Positions 35,079 through 45,720 of a DNA stretch of 64,000 nucleotides are shown here, piece by piece (within the stretch, counting starts at the first letter, position 1; every line of letters starts with the position of its first letter). The position numbers were made by a program, and so were the translations under genes. The stretch spans positions 1 through 64,000 of the forward strand of contig NZ_FOFM01000007.1 in NCBI RefSeq assembly GCF_900110875.1, given 5' to 3'. The notes beneath the pieces are model-generated. The model saw nothing but the letters and a program-made list of their open reading frames with translations. It did no database searches and had not been told where the DNA came from. This stretch comes from Pseudovibrio axinellae (GTDB lineage: Bacteria > Pseudomonadota > Alphaproteobacteria > Rhizobiales > Stappiaceae).

Positions 35079-36428
35079 TTAACTAGAAGCTGCAGCCTTC
35101 ACAGCAGAGACGATACTGTCAACGACCTTATGCAGAAGCTTTTCATCGTCTGCTTCGCCCATCACACGGATGAGTGGCTCAGTACCAGAAGCACGAATAA
35201 CAAGGCGCCCCTGTTTGCCGAGTTTCTTTTCACCGGCCTTGATTACGGCCTGAACACTCTCATCATTGAGCGGTTCACCGCCTTTATAACGCACATTTAT
35301 AAGGATCTGAGGCACCGGAACGAATCGGTTACAGACTTCAGAAACCGGCTTATCCATCTTCTTCACACAAGCGAGGATCTGCAACGCAGCAACCAACCCA
35401 TCTCCGGTGGTTCCAAAGTCAGACATCACAATATGGCCAGACTGCTCTCCGCCGACATTGAAGCCAATCTCTCGCATACGCTCCACAACGTAGCGGTCAC
35501 CAACCTTCGCACGCACCAGAGTTAAACCCAGTGTTTGCAAGTAACGATCCAGGCCTAGGTTCGACATCACCGTGGCGACGATACCTGGGGCAGACAAGCG
35601 CCCCTCTTCATTCCAGGATTCTGCGATCACCGCCATGAGTTGGTCACCATCAACCACCTTGCTCTTTTCATCAACAATGATCACACGGTCAGCATCACCA
35701 TCAAGTGCGATACCAATATCAGCGCGTACTTCATGCACTTTCTGCGCCAATGCCTCTGGCGATGTAGAGCCGCAATCCTTGTTAATATTGAGGCCGTTAG
35801 GGTCGACACCCATAGGGAAGACCTCAGCGCCCAATTCCCAAAGAATTTCAGGGGCCACGTTGTAAGCAGCACCGTTCGCACAATCGATGACAACTCGCAT
35901 ACCATTGAGTGACAAGTTCCGCGGCAAAGTGTGCTTGGCAAACTCAATGTAGCGATCTCGCGTACTGGCGACGCGCGTGGCACGACCAACCACCCCGGGC
36001 TCGGAAAGGTTCAGCGACATATCGCTATCAATCAGGCGCTCGATCTGAAGCTCGACTTCATCAGAGAGCTTAAAACCATCAGGCCCAAAAAACTTAATAC
36101 CGTTGTCTTCAAACGGGTTATGACTTGCAGAAATCATCACACCAATATCAGCGCGCATGGAGCGCGTCAGCATGGCAACGGCGGGGGTTGGTGTCGGACC
36201 AAGTAAAAAGACATCCATGCCCATTGCGGTGAAACCAGCCACCAAAGCATTTTCGATCATGTAACCAGAAAGACGCGTATCCTTCCCAATTACAACCCTA
36301 TGGCGATACTTGCCGCGCCGGAAAACAACGCCTGCAGCCATACCGACCTTCAGCGCAACCTCTGCGGTCATTGGCCATATATTTGCCGTACCGCGTATTC
36401 CATCTGTGCCAAAGTATTTTCGCGACAT
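35079..36428 (-). CDS. glmM: Phosphoglucosamine mutase GlmM
   Basis: Interconverts glucosamine-6-phosphate and glucosamine-1-phosphate for UDP-GlcNAc, the precursor of peptidoglycan and lipopolysaccharide. 449 residues. The Y-F-G-T-D-G-I-R-G start, the active-site phosphoserine in S-A-S-H-N-P (about 101-106), the metal loop D-G-D-A-D-R (about 242-247), the sugar loop G-G-E-Q-S-G-H and the phosphate loop R-A-S-G-T-E-P are all present. The frame opens five codons earlier, but the Met at 36428 gives the family N-terminus. Downstream of ftsH on the same strand, an order common in proteobacteria. Confidence 0.97.
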   Translation of the reverse strand: MSRKYFGTDGIRGTANIWPMTAEVALKVGMAAGVVFRRGKYRHRVVIGKDTRLSGYMIENALVAGFTAMGMDVFLLGPTPTPAVAMLTRSMRADIGVMISASHNPFEDNGIKFFGPDGFKLSDEVELQIERLIDSDMSLNLSEPGVVGRATRVASTRDRYIEFAKHTLPRNLSLNGMRVVIDCANGAAYNVAPEILWELGAEVFPMGVDPNGLNINKDCGSTSPEALAQKVHEVRADIGIALDGDADRVIIVDEKSKVVDGDQLMAVIAESWNEEGRLSAPGIVATVMSNLGLDRYLQTLGLTLVRAKVGDRYVVERMREIGFNVGGEQSGHIVMSDFGTTGDGLVAALQILACVKKMDKPVSEVCNRFVPVPQILINVRYKGGEPLNDESVQAVIKAGEKKLGKQGRLVIRASGTEPLIRVMGEADDEKLLHKVVDSIVSAVKAAASS

Positions 36429-36622
36429 CTGGTACTTCCCCAAAATTCATAAAGGCCAAGAGCACCATCCCAAGGCGATTCAATAGGTATGGTGATACAT
36501 GTTTGTTCCCGATCGGTCCTGTCAAATGATGTATCTAATTGTTACGGCTGATCTTGCAATCTATAGCAAGTCGACCTTTTACAATTCCCGATAATCACGA
36601 CCAAAACACTGGGTAACATAAC

Positions 36623-36650
36623 AAATGCCCGGCTTAATAGCCGGGCATTT
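36623..36650 (-). terminator. ftsH terminator
   Basis: AAATGCCCGGC/GCCGGGCATTT perfect 11-bp stem with a 6-base loop, 34 bases after ftsH. The flanking minus-strand run (TGTTATG) is weakly T-rich. It separates ftsH from glmM. Confidence 0.75.
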
Positions 36651-36683
36651 CAATTCTATTAAAGACACTTTAAAAACGTCGTT

Positions 36684-38606
36684 TTAGCTTTGTGGCTGTG
36701 GGTTAAGACCGTCGGAAGACGGACCACCGTGTTTCTTGCCACCAGCAGAAGGAACACCCGTTGACCGCGGTGTAGATGGTGTATCATCACCTGTATCGCG
36801 GACAGGCTGCTCACCATCGAGCATCTTGCGGATCTCATCACCTGAAAGAGTCTCATACTCTAACAGACCCTGAGCAACCAGATGCAACTGGTCTTCGTGT
36901 TCGCGCAAGAGCTTGTTTGCGGTCTCATAACCCTGGTTCACAAAGCTTTTCACTTCTGCATCAACCATCTTCTGAGTTTCGTCAGACACATTCTGGGTTT
37001 TGGCTACGGAGTGGCCAAGGAAGACTTCCTCTTGGTTTTCACCGTAAAGCAATGGGCCGAGCTTGTCGGACATACCGAACTGAGTTGCCATGGCTTTTGC
37101 AAGCTTCGTTGCCATCTGAATATCGCCAGAGGCACCGGAAGTGACTTTTTCATAACCAAAGATCATCTCTTCAGCCACGCGGCCACCCATCGCAACAGCA
37201 AGGTCAGCTTTACACTTGGCGCGGGTCAGCGAAACCTGGTCTTTTTCCGGAAGACGCATCACCATACCAAGGGCACGGCCACGAGGAATAATGGTTGCCT
37301 TATGGACAGGATCAGATGCAGGCATATGCATTGCCACAAGAGCGTGACCAGCCTCGTGATAAGCTGTTAGTTTTTTCTCTTCTTCAGTCATGATCAGCGT
37401 ACGGCGTTCTGCACCCATCATCACTTTGTCTTTTGCGTCTTCAAACTCGGCCATTGTAACCAAACGCTTGGAGCGACGAGCGGCAAGAAGAGCTGCTTCG
37501 TTCACAAGGTTCATCAGGTCAGCACCGGAGAAGCCAGGTGTACCGCGAGCAAGTGTATGCACATTAACATCCGGAGCCAAAGGCACTTTACGCATATGCA
37601 CTTTAAGGATCTTTTCGCGGCCCGTGATATCAGGGTTTGGTACAACAATTTGGCGGTCAAAACGACCCGGACGCAGAAGTGCTGGATCCAGAACATCAGG
37701 ACGGTTGGTCGCTGCAATAATGATCACGCCCTCGTTGGCTTCAAAGCCATCCATCTCAACAAGGAGCTGGTTAAGGGTCTGCTCGCGTTCATCGTTACCA
37801 CCACCAAGGCCTGCCCCACGATGACGACCAACAGCATCGATCTCATCGATAAAGATGATACATGGTGAGTTCTTTTTCGCCTGCTCGAACATGTCACGGA
37901 CACGAGATGCACCAACACCTACAAACATCTCAACAAAGTCAGAACCGGAGATGGTGAAGAATGGTACATTCGCTTCGCCTGCAACAGCACGCGCAGTCAG
38001 CGTCTTACCGGTACCAGGAGGGCCAACAAGCAGCACACCGCGTGGGATACGGCCACCAAGGCGTTGATATTTCTGCGGATCACGCAGGAAGTCAACAATT
38101 TCCTGAAGGTCTTCTTTGGCTTCATCAATGCCAGCAACATCCTCAAACGTCACCTTACCAGAAGATTCGGTCAGTAATTTCGCTTTAGACTTACCAAAGC
38201 CCATCGCCTTGCCGCCAGAACCCTGCATTTGGCGCATTACGAAGATCCAGATACCAAGGATCAACAGCATAGGCAGCCAAGAAATCAGCGCGCCGATCAA
38301 GGAGAAGTTCTCTGAAGGAGGCTTCGCGTTGATCAGAACACCCTTGTTCTGCAACACTTCAACATATTTGGCATCGCTAGGCGCATAGGTCTGGAATGTA
38401 CCGCCATTGCTATATTTGCCGGTAATCTGTTGCTCCTGTATCGTAACCTCACGGATATCGCCCTGCTCAGCTTGGTTTATAAACTGAGAGTATGCAATTT
38501 CATTCGTATTACTTCGTGAGGTCGGATTCTGAAAGAGCTGGAAAAGCGCTATCAGCAACAGACCAATAATCACCCAGAGGGCAAAATTCCGGAAATTGGT
38601 GTTCAT
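36684..38606 (-). CDS. ftsH: ATP-dependent zinc metalloprotease FtsH
   Basis: Membrane-bound AAA+ protease that degrades short-lived cytoplasmic and membrane proteins, including RpoH in studied bacteria. 640 residues. Two helices at about 4-22 and 103-122 flank a periplasmic domain; Walker A G-P-P-G-T-G-K-T (about 194-201), Walker B I-I-F-I-D-E-I-D, the second region of homology with two Arg, and the zinc site H-E-A-G-H (about 417-421). Acidic/Pro-rich C-terminus. The Met at 38606 is chosen over an upstream Met that would add 13 residues before the first helix. The rpoH gene elsewhere in this window is a likely regulatory partner. Confidence 0.97.
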   Translation of the reverse strand: MNTNFRNFALWVIIGLLLIALFQLFQNPTSRSNTNEIAYSQFINQAEQGDIREVTIQEQQITGKYSNGGTFQTYAPSDAKYVEVLQNKGVLINAKPPSENFSLIGALISWLPMLLILGIWIFVMRQMQGSGGKAMGFGKSKAKLLTESSGKVTFEDVAGIDEAKEDLQEIVDFLRDPQKYQRLGGRIPRGVLLVGPPGTGKTLTARAVAGEANVPFFTISGSDFVEMFVGVGASRVRDMFEQAKKNSPCIIFIDEIDAVGRHRGAGLGGGNDEREQTLNQLLVEMDGFEANEGVIIIAATNRPDVLDPALLRPGRFDRQIVVPNPDITGREKILKVHMRKVPLAPDVNVHTLARGTPGFSGADLMNLVNEAALLAARRSKRLVTMAEFEDAKDKVMMGAERRTLIMTEEEKKLTAYHEAGHALVAMHMPASDPVHKATIIPRGRALGMVMRLPEKDQVSLTRAKCKADLAVAMGGRVAEEMIFGYEKVTSGASGDIQMATKLAKAMATQFGMSDKLGPLLYGENQEEVFLGHSVAKTQNVSDETQKMVDAEVKSFVNQGYETANKLLREHEDQLHLVAQGLLEYETLSGDEIRKMLDGEQPVRDTGDDTPSTPRSTGVPSAGGKKHGGPSSDGLNPQPQS

Positions 38607-38876
38607 TTCGATCCCTTTACCGCAAGGTGGCGGCGATCCTCGCACGTGTCTTTGTCAAGATCATAACAAGCTATTCAAAGCTTGCTATATTTTCCTGAGA
38701 ATGACACAGATTCTTTCTCAGTTGTCTTAAGGCCAACGGATTTGTGCAAGTCACCCCTGATAATTCAGGATTGAAGCTCCGCTAATTTCAACATTACCAG
38801 CCCAGACGTTCAAGTTGCATTCCTCTAAAGCATAAATGCATCGATTTAACAGAACGCCAGCAGAACTAAGATTTAT

Positions 38877-40202
38877 TCAAAATGTTCTGCTCACTGGAAC
38901 CATTGAAATTCCGTCGGTCTTAGATCTCACCGCTGCATCAGCAGCAGTGCGACCAATCTTCTTCCAAGGCATGTAGGATACCCCACTGGCAAAAACAATA
39001 AGCGGAGCCGTCAGAAATGCTGTTTTCAGCCAGTTAACGGGTATTTCCAGCTCAAAGTCTCCACAAAGCGCGTTCTGCACAGACGTGATTCTAAAGCTTT
39101 GGCACGAATGCTCGGCCTTATAGCGCCACCGCCTGTCCCAGATTCCCTCATCCCCTGGACTTACATTAACCTCTGACAAACCAGTACGCCCGGCTTCTCT
39201 AAAGCAAAACCAAACAGCATCACTGAGCGGCTTTGCCAAGACAAACTGCACACCACCAAGCGTCGCCGCGCGCGCGCCATCCGTTCTTTTCAAGGTCTCA
39301 TACAACCCTTCAAGTTTGGCCAAACGCGGCACATATGGAGCACCTGAGATATAGCGGACCAAACGTCCAATCAAGCGTAAGCCGATTTCGTCAGGAAGGT
39401 ACTCAAGGCATGAGCTGTCAAAGCGAACTGGCCCGGCACTGTGAAACGTGCAAGACTTTTCAGCAATTTCATCCACCCATGCATCAATAGCATCGGCAGC
39501 GCGGGCCATACGGTGAGCGGTGTCTGCCAGTTTGCTTGTCGTCAGGCCAAGTGCATCCAGCTCCTGCTGGGCTTGCCGAAACTTCACACGGGTAAACTGC
39601 TCATCTTCATTGGAAGGATCTTCAAACCATTGTACATTTGAAGCTTCAAGCGCAGCTTTCAGGCGTTCTTTCTTTATATCCAACAAGGGGCGGCAAATAT
39701 GAAAGCCATCAAGTTCGCGTTGCTTTCGAATACCAGCAAGCCCATAAACCCCGCTACCACGTGCAAGGCGCGTTAGAAATGTCTCAGCCTGATCTTCCAG
39801 ATGATGCGCAAGCACCAGCGCCTCACATCCCTGGTGCTCTGCTGCCTGCCGCAACAAGGCATGGCGGGCATCGCGGGCTTCAGACTGGATATTCGAAGAC
39901 GGCTTGTCTCCAACCCAGTTCAATATCTCATGTGGCACCTTGAGGCGCGTACAATACTGCGCAACGCCAGCAGCTTCACCGGCAGCCTCAGCACGCAGGC
40001 CATGATTGACGGTAAACGCATACAGCTCAGGCGCTGCGGCCCCAACGTCCTGCGCCCATTGCTTGAGAAGGTAAAGCAAGCCCATAGAATCAACACCGCC
40101 GGACACACCAATGGCGATCCGGCGAAAAGACTTATACTCTCCAAAAAGCGCGTCGAGCTCTTCAAAGGAAAATTGAGCAACTTGATTAGAGGCAGTTGTC
40201 AC
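38877..40202 (-). CDS. tilS: tRNA(Ile)-lysidine synthase TilS
   Basis: Attaches lysine to C34 of tRNA-Ile2 (CAU), changing its reading from AUG to AUA. About 441 residues. The PP-loop ATP-pyrophosphatase signature G-V-S-G-G-V-D-S is near the N-terminus and the A-H-H-L-E-D-Q-A-E-T segment (family H-x-x-D-Q-A-E-T) follows near residue 135. The frame is open to 40298, deep in cpoB, but a GTG at 40202 overlaps the cpoB stop by 17 bases and gives the normal length, so I choose it; the true start is not certain. The C-terminal domains are more divergent, as usual. Confidence 0.92.
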   Translation of the reverse strand: MTTASNQVAQFSFEELDALFGEYKSFRRIAIGVSGGVDSMGLLYLLKQWAQDVGAAAPELYAFTVNHGLRAEAAGEAAGVAQYCTRLKVPHEILNWVGDKPSSNIQSEARDARHALLRQAAEHQGCEALVLAHHLEDQAETFLTRLARGSGVYGLAGIRKQRELDGFHICRPLLDIKKERLKAALEASNVQWFEDPSNEDEQFTRVKFRQAQQELDALGLTTSKLADTAHRMARAADAIDAWVDEIAEKSCTFHSAGPVRFDSSCLEYLPDEIGLRLIGRLVRYISGAPYVPRLAKLEGLYETLKRTDGARAATLGGVQFVLAKPLSDAVWFCFREAGRTGLSEVNVSPGDEGIWDRRWRYKAEHSCQSFRITSVQNALCGDFELEIPVNWLKTAFLTAPLIVFASGVSYMPWKKIGRTAADAAVRSKTDGISMVPVSRTF

Positions 40203-41073
40203 GTTTTTGCTGCACCTTGGCCTGCTCCAAAACAGCCGGAGCTGCAAATTGGAAATTGGCGAGAAGCTGCTCATAGGTCTCACAAGCAGCGGGAGCATTT
40301 CCCATACCAGTTAGTGCCGTTCCAAGCTTCAGTAAACTTTCAGGGGCTAGCTCACTTTCGGGGAAATCCGTGTAGCTTTTCAAAAAGGCCTGTGCTGCAC
40401 TTTCATACTGGCGCTGAGCCAAAAGGCTCTCGCCAAACCAGTGCTGTGCATTCGCAGTCAGCTCGTGGTCTGGATACATCCCGAGAAAAGTATCAAAGCC
40501 TTCAGTGGCCGCAGGGTAGTTGCCAGCAACCATCAGGCCGTAAATCGCGTTGTAATCTGATTGCGGCTCTCCAGTCAGCAGCTCATTCACTCTGCCGGAG
40601 AATTGCAGAGAGCCAGCGCTTTGACCACTTGCAGAACCGGTCGGTGCAGCAGTATTGCCACGTGCGATCTGGGAAAGGTCCAGTGGCCCGCCACTTGTAC
40701 CTTGAGCCGGTGTACTCAAGTTCGATAGCTGCTGGCTACGGTTTGCAGGAGATGCTGCGTTCGGCGTTTGAACAGCTGGAGCTGGCACGACACGTGGTGT
40801 CTGACCCGGGTTTTCCAGTTGCTGAAGACGATACTCAACATCCTCCTGAGACCGCCGCAGCTGATCTTCTGTAAGTCGCAGCTTGTGATTAAGCTCTTCG
40901 ACCTTACCTGTCAGGAGGCGAACCTGTTCCTCCAGTTGACCAAGGCGCGCAGTATTTTGAGCGCTTTCATCATTTTTGGAAGAACCGAAAAGCTGCGCAG
41001 ACGCAGGTAAGCTTATAGAAGCTGCAAGCGTAAGAACAACAAGGCTTGTTGCAATACGTCGGTAAAGAGCCAT
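40186..41073 (-). CDS. cpoB: Tol-Pal system protein CpoB (YbgF)
   Basis: Periplasmic protein that links the Tol-Pal machine to peptidoglycan synthesis during constriction. 295 residues: signal peptide (cleavage near residue 26, Ala-Ser-Ala-Gln), an N-terminal trimeric coiled coil at about 42-92, a Pro/Ala/Thr/Ser-rich linker, and three TPR repeats at about 170-290. The ATG at 41073 is used; the frame begins one codon earlier at a TTG. Follows pal by 218 bases with a terminator between them. Overlaps tilS. Confidence 0.93.
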   Translation of the reverse strand: MALYRRIATSLVVLTLAASISLPASAQLFGSSKNDESAQNTARLGQLEEQVRLLTGKVEELNHKLRLTEDQLRRSQEDVEYRLQQLENPGQTPRVVPAPAVQTPNAASPANRSQQLSNLSTPAQGTSGGPLDLSQIARGNTAAPTGSASGQSAGSLQFSGRVNELLTGEPQSDYNAIYGLMVAGNYPAATEGFDTFLGMYPDHELTANAQHWFGESLLAQRQYESAAQAFLKSYTDFPESELAPESLLKLGTALTGMGNAPAACETYEQLLANFQFAAPAVLEQAKVQQKRDNCL

Positions 41074-41233
41074 CAATTATCTCCTGAGACACCTTCCTAG
41101 AATTGGGTCGGAATTTCTCATCTCTTGGCAAGAGGAAAAGACAAAAATAGGGCACACAATCAGTGTTTCTGGCCTATTTGGGACTTCTCCCCGACCTTCT
41201 CTCGTTTTCCTACAAGTTTGCAGCAGTTTCAAC

Positions 41234-41269
41234 AAAAAAGGCTCCCCCAAAATTGGAGAAGCCTTTTTT
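41234..41269 (-). terminator. Terminator between pal and cpoB
   Basis: AAAAAAGGCT/AGCCTTTTTT-type stem with an imperfect upper part; A and T runs on either side allow function in the leftward direction. It could end the tolQ-pal transcript or attenuate entry into cpoB. Confidence 0.65.
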
Positions 41270-41290
41270 GTTTCAACAAATCAAACTCAA

Positions 41291-41770
41291 TTACTGGCCG
41301 CTCAATACAGTCACAGCACGGCGGTTCTGGCTCCAGCAGGAAGCTGCATTGCAAACGGCGACCGGGCGCTCTTTGCCGTAAGAGATTGTCTTGAGGCGTG
41401 TTGGGCTAACACCTTTTGCCACAAGGTATTCTCTAACCGCAGCAGCACGACGTGCACCCAATGCAATGTTGTACTGACGGGTCCCGCGCTCATCAGCATG
41501 ACCTTCAATCGTAACCGAGTAATTCTTGTAGTGCTGAAGCCATTGCGCCTGCTTATCCAGCACAGCACGAGCTGCACCATTAAGGGAACTTTGATTGTTG
41601 AGGAAGAATACACGATCCCCAACATTCACAACAAAGTCCTGACCCGAGCCAGCAACTACAGAACTATTACCGGTAAGTTCAGGGCGAGTCTGCGCACATG
41701 CAGCAGCAATGAGGCACAGACCAAGCACAGCGGCAAAACGCGCCCCACGCGCGAACAGCGTCTTTGACAT
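41291..41770 (-). CDS. pal: Peptidoglycan-associated lipoprotein Pal
   Basis: Outer-membrane lipoprotein that grips peptidoglycan through an OmpA-like domain and is moved by TolB at the division site. 159 residues. Lipoprotein signal with lipobox Ile-Ala-Ala-Ala-Cys (Cys25), then the OmpA-like domain at about 50-158 with the peptidoglycan-binding G-H-A-D-E-R-G-T stretch (about 89-96) and N-x-x-L-G-x-R-R. Two late Cys (C-N-A-A-S-C) may form a disulfide. Gap of 140 bases to tolB. Confidence 0.97.
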   Translation of the reverse strand: MSKTLFARGARFAAVLGLCLIAAACAQTRPELTGNSSVVAGSGQDFVVNVGDRVFFLNNQSSLNGAARAVLDKQAQWLQHYKNYSVTIEGHADERGTRQYNIALGARRAAAVREYLVAKGVSPTRLKTISYGKERPVAVCNAASCWSQNRRAVTVLSGQ

Positions 41771-41910
41771 TTATAGAATCTCCTGTCCCTCAAACCTCGA
41801 GGATTAAAAAAAGCGGTAGACCAACTTAGTTAAGAGTAACTTGAATTTATTGGTTAATGAAGCACTAACGACCCCAAAATCCCGTAAGAAATTGGGGTCT
41901 GAGCATTTGT

Positions 41911-43275
41911 TTAGTCGAGCAGCGGCGACCATGCTGGATCTGACGCGAAGCTTGGGGTCGTAACCAGCTGTTCATTATAGCCAGTCAGATCAACCGTCCA
42001 GACCTGCGGACCACCGTGCTCTCCAACAGTATCGCGGAAGAAAGTAAGCACACGGCCATTTGGAGACCAGGCAGGCCCTTCATTGTGATAGCCCTCTGTG
42101 AGAATACGTTCACCTTTGCCATCAGGGCGAATAACACCGATCATGAAGCGCCCCTGATGCACCTTAGTAAAGGCAATCAAATCACCACGCGGAGACCACA
42201 CCGGCGTAGAATACTGACCTGGACCAAATGAAATCCGCTTTGCATCACTTCCGTTGGCATTCATCACATAAAGCTGCTGCGAACCGCCACGGTCACTTTC
42301 AAACACAATCTGGCGTCCATCCGGAGAAAAAGACGGGCTTGTATCGATGGCCGCGGTGTTGCTCAACCGGGTTGTCCGGCGGGTCCGTAAATCCATAAGG
42401 TAAAGGTTCGCGTTGCTGCCCTGCTGCAAACTCATAATGACTTTCTGGCCATCAGGGGAGAAGCGCGGCGCAAACGTCATACCAGGAAAATTACCCAGAA
42501 CTTCACGCTGTCCAGTCTCAATATTAAACAGGTAAACCTGCGGATTGCCGCCCACATAAGACATGTAGGTAACTTCCTGAGAAACAGGCGAGAACCGCGG
42601 CGTCAGCACCAAATCATCACCACGTGTCAGATAGCGCACATTCGCCCCATCCTGATCCATAATCGCAAGGCGCTTGCGGCGTGCATCCTTTGGTCCGCTT
42701 TCGTCGATGAAGACTACCCGGGTATCAAAGTAACCTTTTTCGCCAGTCAAACGCTGATAGATCGCATCAGAAATGATGTGAGCCAGACGACGCCAGTTTT
42801 CTGGAGTGGTAAAAAACTGCTGACCAATCAACTGCTGCCCAGCAAACACATCCCACAAACGAAACTCAGCACGAATCTGCCCGTTGGCTTGCTGCGCGAT
42901 AGAACCGGTTACCAAAGCTTGGGAGCCAATGGTTCTCCAGTCACCAAACCGCGGCATGGTGCTAACATTCATCTTCTGCTGGATATGTGCCGTTGGATCA
43001 ATCGGTTTGAATAAACCTGAACGTTGCAAATCAGCAGCGACAACAGATGAAATTTGTCCAGCCACATCCTCCTGCAAGCCAGAACCTGCAAAGGGAGAAA
43101 TCGCAATCGGCATAGGCTCAACGTTGCCCTGAGTGATATCAAGTTCAATCAGTGCAAAGGCAGGTTGAGAAATTACAGCAACAGCAAGGGCACCAGCAAC
43201 AACGCGGCACGCACGGCGCCACATTTGCTTCATCCCTGTTGTTTGCATTGGGTTAAGTCGTATCGCAAAGGACAT
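41911..43275 (-). CDS. tolB: Tol-Pal system protein TolB
   Basis: Periplasmic beta-propeller that binds Pal and is recycled by TolA. 454 residues. A long N-terminus with several Met choices leads into a signal sequence (hydrophobic part about 25-42, Ala-Phe-Ala), a small alpha/beta domain at about 45-185 and a six-bladed propeller at about 190-450 with repeating F-S-P-D-G and W-S-P-x-G motifs. GGAG and GAGG lie before the first ATG at 43275, but later starts at codons 10 or 15 would give a shorter signal peptide. Follows tolA by 28 bases. Confidence 0.96.
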   Translation of the reverse strand: MSFAIRLNPMQTTGMKQMWRRACRVVAGALAVAVISQPAFALIELDITQGNVEPMPIAISPFAGSGLQEDVAGQISSVVAADLQRSGLFKPIDPTAHIQQKMNVSTMPRFGDWRTIGSQALVTGSIAQQANGQIRAEFRLWDVFAGQQLIGQQFFTTPENWRRLAHIISDAIYQRLTGEKGYFDTRVVFIDESGPKDARRKRLAIMDQDGANVRYLTRGDDLVLTPRFSPVSQEVTYMSYVGGNPQVYLFNIETGQREVLGNFPGMTFAPRFSPDGQKVIMSLQQGSNANLYLMDLRTRRTTRLSNTAAIDTSPSFSPDGRQIVFESDRGGSQQLYVMNANGSDAKRISFGPGQYSTPVWSPRGDLIAFTKVHQGRFMIGVIRPDGKGERILTEGYHNEGPAWSPNGRVLTFFRDTVGEHGGPQVWTVDLTGYNEQLVTTPSFASDPAWSPLLD

Positions 43276-43303
43276 CGACCTCAGCTCCTTTCAATCTCAA
43301 TAC

Positions 43304-44230
43304 CTAGTATCCAAGCATTGCGCGAGGATCAAAATTCAAGATAACGGTTTTCCAAGCATCGTATTTCGCAGCCGGTAGTGAATACGGCCCGCAGCGGAAG
43401 ACCGCTCGCTCTGCACTGCTGGCAGCAGCACGAAATGCTGGATTATTGCTTGAGTTCAGGACTCGTGTTTGCCCTTCAACCTCACCAGTACGGCTCAAGT
43501 TGAATTGCAAACGCACTGTCATATCTTCCGCACCAGCTGCCCCCACTGGTGGGTTCCAGCACTGTGCAACTTGTGAACGAAGCGCATCCAGCTCAGACTG
43601 ACTCATCTTCACATTACTCTGCCCAAGCTCGGACCCGAGCGAAGCAGGCTTTGCTGAGCTTGCCGTTCCACTAGACTTCGCATTCGTCTTGTTCAACAGC
43701 GCGGCCATGCGAGCGTTAAAGTCCTTCTTTGGCTCTTCTTTCTTCGGCCTCTTCGTACGCACCGGAGGAGTTGGTTTTGTACGCGGCCGAACCTTCACAA
43801 CGGGCTTAGGCTTTTCAGCCTTTTCAACATCCGGTCCAAGCTCAGCCGTCTCAGAAGGTGCCTTCTCTTTAGGTTGCTCCTTGAGAGCTGGCTCTGGTTC
43901 AGAAGGAGGCGGTGGTGGTGGCGTTTCTGCCTGCTGCACTTCCTTCGCTGCTTCCTGAACCTTCTTCACCTCTTTCTTAGCTTCACCAGTCTTTTTGTCC
44001 GGCTCCGGCTTTTCGGCAGGCTTTTTCGTCGGCTGAAGAGCAGCTTCCTTTATCTCGATGGCTTTTTTGGTACCGAGCTGAAGTTTTGTAAGCTCACTCA
44101 CAGGCACCAGATCCACAGGCAGTGAATCGACAAGCGAACTCGGCAGTTCCTTGCCGAAATTGAGCGAAACTGCACCGGCAACGAGCACGACCACGTGTAC
44201 AGCTAGTGATGCGATAAGACCTGCACGCAT
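43304..44230 (-). CDS. tolA: Tol-Pal system protein TolA
   Basis: Inner-membrane protein that spans the periplasm and uses the proton-driven TolQR motor to pull on TolB/Pal. 308 residues: one helix at about 4-25, a long Lys/Pro/Glu-rich domain II at about 55-195 including a run of six prolines, and a C-terminal TonB-like domain at about 215-305 with the W-N-P-P motif and paired Cys. Starts 5 bases after tolR. Domain II is shorter and more Pro-rich than in enteric TolA, as usual in alphaproteobacteria. Confidence 0.95.
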   Translation of the reverse strand: MRAGLIASLAVHVVVLVAGAVSLNFGKELPSSLVDSLPVDLVPVSELTKLQLGTKKAIEIKEAALQPTKKPAEKPEPDKKTGEAKKEVKKVQEAAKEVQQAETPPPPPPSEPEPALKEQPKEKAPSETAELGPDVEKAEKPKPVVKVRPRTKPTPPVRTKRPKKEEPKKDFNARMAALLNKTNAKSSGTASSAKPASLGSELGQSNVKMSQSELDALRSQVAQCWNPPVGAAGAEDMTVRLQFNLSRTGEVEGQTRVLNSSNNPAFRAAASSAERAVFRCGPYSLPAAKYDAWKTVILNFDPRAMLGY

Positions 44231-44235
44231 CCCGG

Positions 44236-44694
44236 TTAACCCTGCTCCTCTAGAGTAACAAGCCCAATGCGCTTGTATCCGGCAGCATTGATTTGGCCCA
44301 TGACTTTCATGATGATCCCATAATCCGCGTCCTGATCACCACGCACGTAGATACGCTCATTGTAACCATTCTCGGCAATTGCTCCGAGTTTGGCGATCAG
44401 CTCATCAACCGGGATCTCAGTATCCTGAATGTACACCTTGCCGTCCGACTTCACAGAAATCGCTATCGGCTCAGTGTCCCCTTCCATCGCTTTGGCGCGG
44501 GTTTCAGGCAAATCAATAGGAACGCCTACGGTCAGCAACGGAGCTGCCACCATGAAGATGATCAGCAGCACCAGCATCACATCCACCATTGGCGTCACGT
44601 TAATTTCGCTCATTGGTGCGTGTGAATGCCTGCGGCGACCACGTCTGCCGCCTGAGCGTCCACCTCCACCAGCTGCTCCAGTGCTCATACCCAT
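44236..44694 (-). CDS. tolR: Tol-Pal system protein TolR
   Basis: Motor component of the Tol-Pal system, ExbD family, 152 residues. A Gly/Arg-rich cytoplasmic N-terminus (about 1-25), the M-S-E-I-N-V-T-P-M-V-D motif with the proton-carrying Asp at about residue 38, one helix at about 36-56, and a periplasmic domain to the C-terminus. Starts 3 bases after tolQ; an in-frame Met at codon 3 is also possible. Tightly packed in the tolQRAB operon. Confidence 0.96.
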   Translation of the reverse strand: MGMSTGAAGGGGRSGGRRGRRRHSHAPMSEINVTPMVDVMLVLLIIFMVAAPLLTVGVPIDLPETRAKAMEGDTEPIAISVKSDGKVYIQDTEIPVDELIAKLGAIAENGYNERIYVRGDQDADYGIIMKVMGQINAAGYKRIGLVTLEEQG

Positions 44695-44697
44695 GAC

Positions 44698-45483
44698 TTA
44701 TGCTCGCTCATCAATACGGCGGGAAAGGATCGCAGAAAACTCATCTGCAAAGCCTTCCATCCGCGCAGCAAGCTTACCGGAATCGCTCTGGAGTTTGTTG
44801 TAGGCAATAACCGCTGGAATAGCCGCAACGAGACCAATGCCCGTTGCAAACAGTGCTTCAGCAATACCCGGAGCCACAACAGCAAGGCTGGTGTTTTTGG
44901 AAGCTGCGATAGAGGTAAAGGCATTCATGATGCCCCAAACAGTACCGAACAAACCGATAAACGGGGCTGCACTGCCAATGGTTGCCAGGAACAAAAGACG
45001 TTTTTCAAACCGCTCAACTTCGCGCGAAATCGTCAGGTCCATGACCCGGTCTATCCGCTGCTGAAGACTTCCAATCGCGGGGCGATCCCCTTCATGAGAG
45101 CGCTTCCACTCACGCATTGCAGCAACAAACAAAGCAGACATGCCATTGTTGGCACGCGATGAGAGTGATTTGTACAGCTCTTCCAGCGACTGGCCAGACC
45201 AGAACACAGTTTCAAACCGGCTCATCTGGCGGCGAGAGCGCGCATAAAGAACGACCTTGTCAAAAATGATTGCCCAGCTCCACACAGAAGCTGCAATCAG
45301 ACCGATCATCACAATTTTAACGACGATATCCGCTTCCATAAAAAGCGAAATATAAGACAAACCCGAACCAGCAGAAGCACCAAGCTCAACAGATTGCACA
45401 TCCTGGGCAAGTGCAGCCATTGGCATAGTGCTTGCGAGCGCTGTGCTCGCAGCCACAACGAGTTTCATTACCTTAGAGTTCAT
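44698..45483 (-). CDS. tolQ: Tol-Pal system protein TolQ with N-terminal signal-like extension
   Basis: Proton-channel subunit of the Tol-Pal motor, MotA/TolQ/ExbB family, 261 residues, longer than the roughly 230 of enteric TolQ. The first 27 residues look like a signal sequence (basic start, Ala/Thr-rich core, Ala-Leu-Ala-Gln-Asp end), then a Gly/Ser spacer leads to helix 1 at about 50-72. Helices 2 and 3 at about 160-180 and 195-220 carry G-L-F-G-T-V-W-G and the Thr-rich pore segment. Cleavable N-termini are known in some ExbB proteins. First gene of tolQRAB; 237 bases separate it from ybgC. Confidence 0.95.
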   Translation of the reverse strand: MNSKVMKLVVAASTALASTMPMAALAQDVQSVELGASAGSGLSYISLFMEADIVVKIVMIGLIAASVWSWAIIFDKVVLYARSRRQMSRFETVFWSGQSLEELYKSLSSRANNGMSALFVAAMREWKRSHEGDRPAIGSLQQRIDRVMDLTISREVERFEKRLLFLATIGSAAPFIGLFGTVWGIMNAFTSIAASKNTSLAVVAPGIAEALFATGIGLVAAIPAVIAYNKLQSDSGKLAARMEGFADEFSAILSRRIDERA

Positions 45484-45720
45484 GTAGTAAGGACCTCTTG
45501 CCCTGATAACCCAAAGACCAGCTCATGGTAGAACCCCTGCCACGAACACAACCAGTCCATTAAACATTTAGTAGCCTTCCTGCCTGTCGAATTTGGCGAA
45601 ACTTCGACTAACGCCAGCATTGAAGGCATTATTGAAAAGACATGTTTAAGGTTACTGAAGGATTAAAAGGGGTCCAGTCCCGTTTACTTTAAATGGATAT
45701 TAGGGATTTATAGCGAGGTT

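Noticed and set aside
39801-40874. Plus-strand frame of 357 codons across tilS and cpoB.
   Set aside because: Both opposite genes have full family motifs; this frame has none and no ribosome site.
41870-41899. GACCCCAA/TTGGGGTC hairpin after tolB as a terminator.
   Set aside because: No T run follows in the leftward direction, and pal lies downstream in the same operon.
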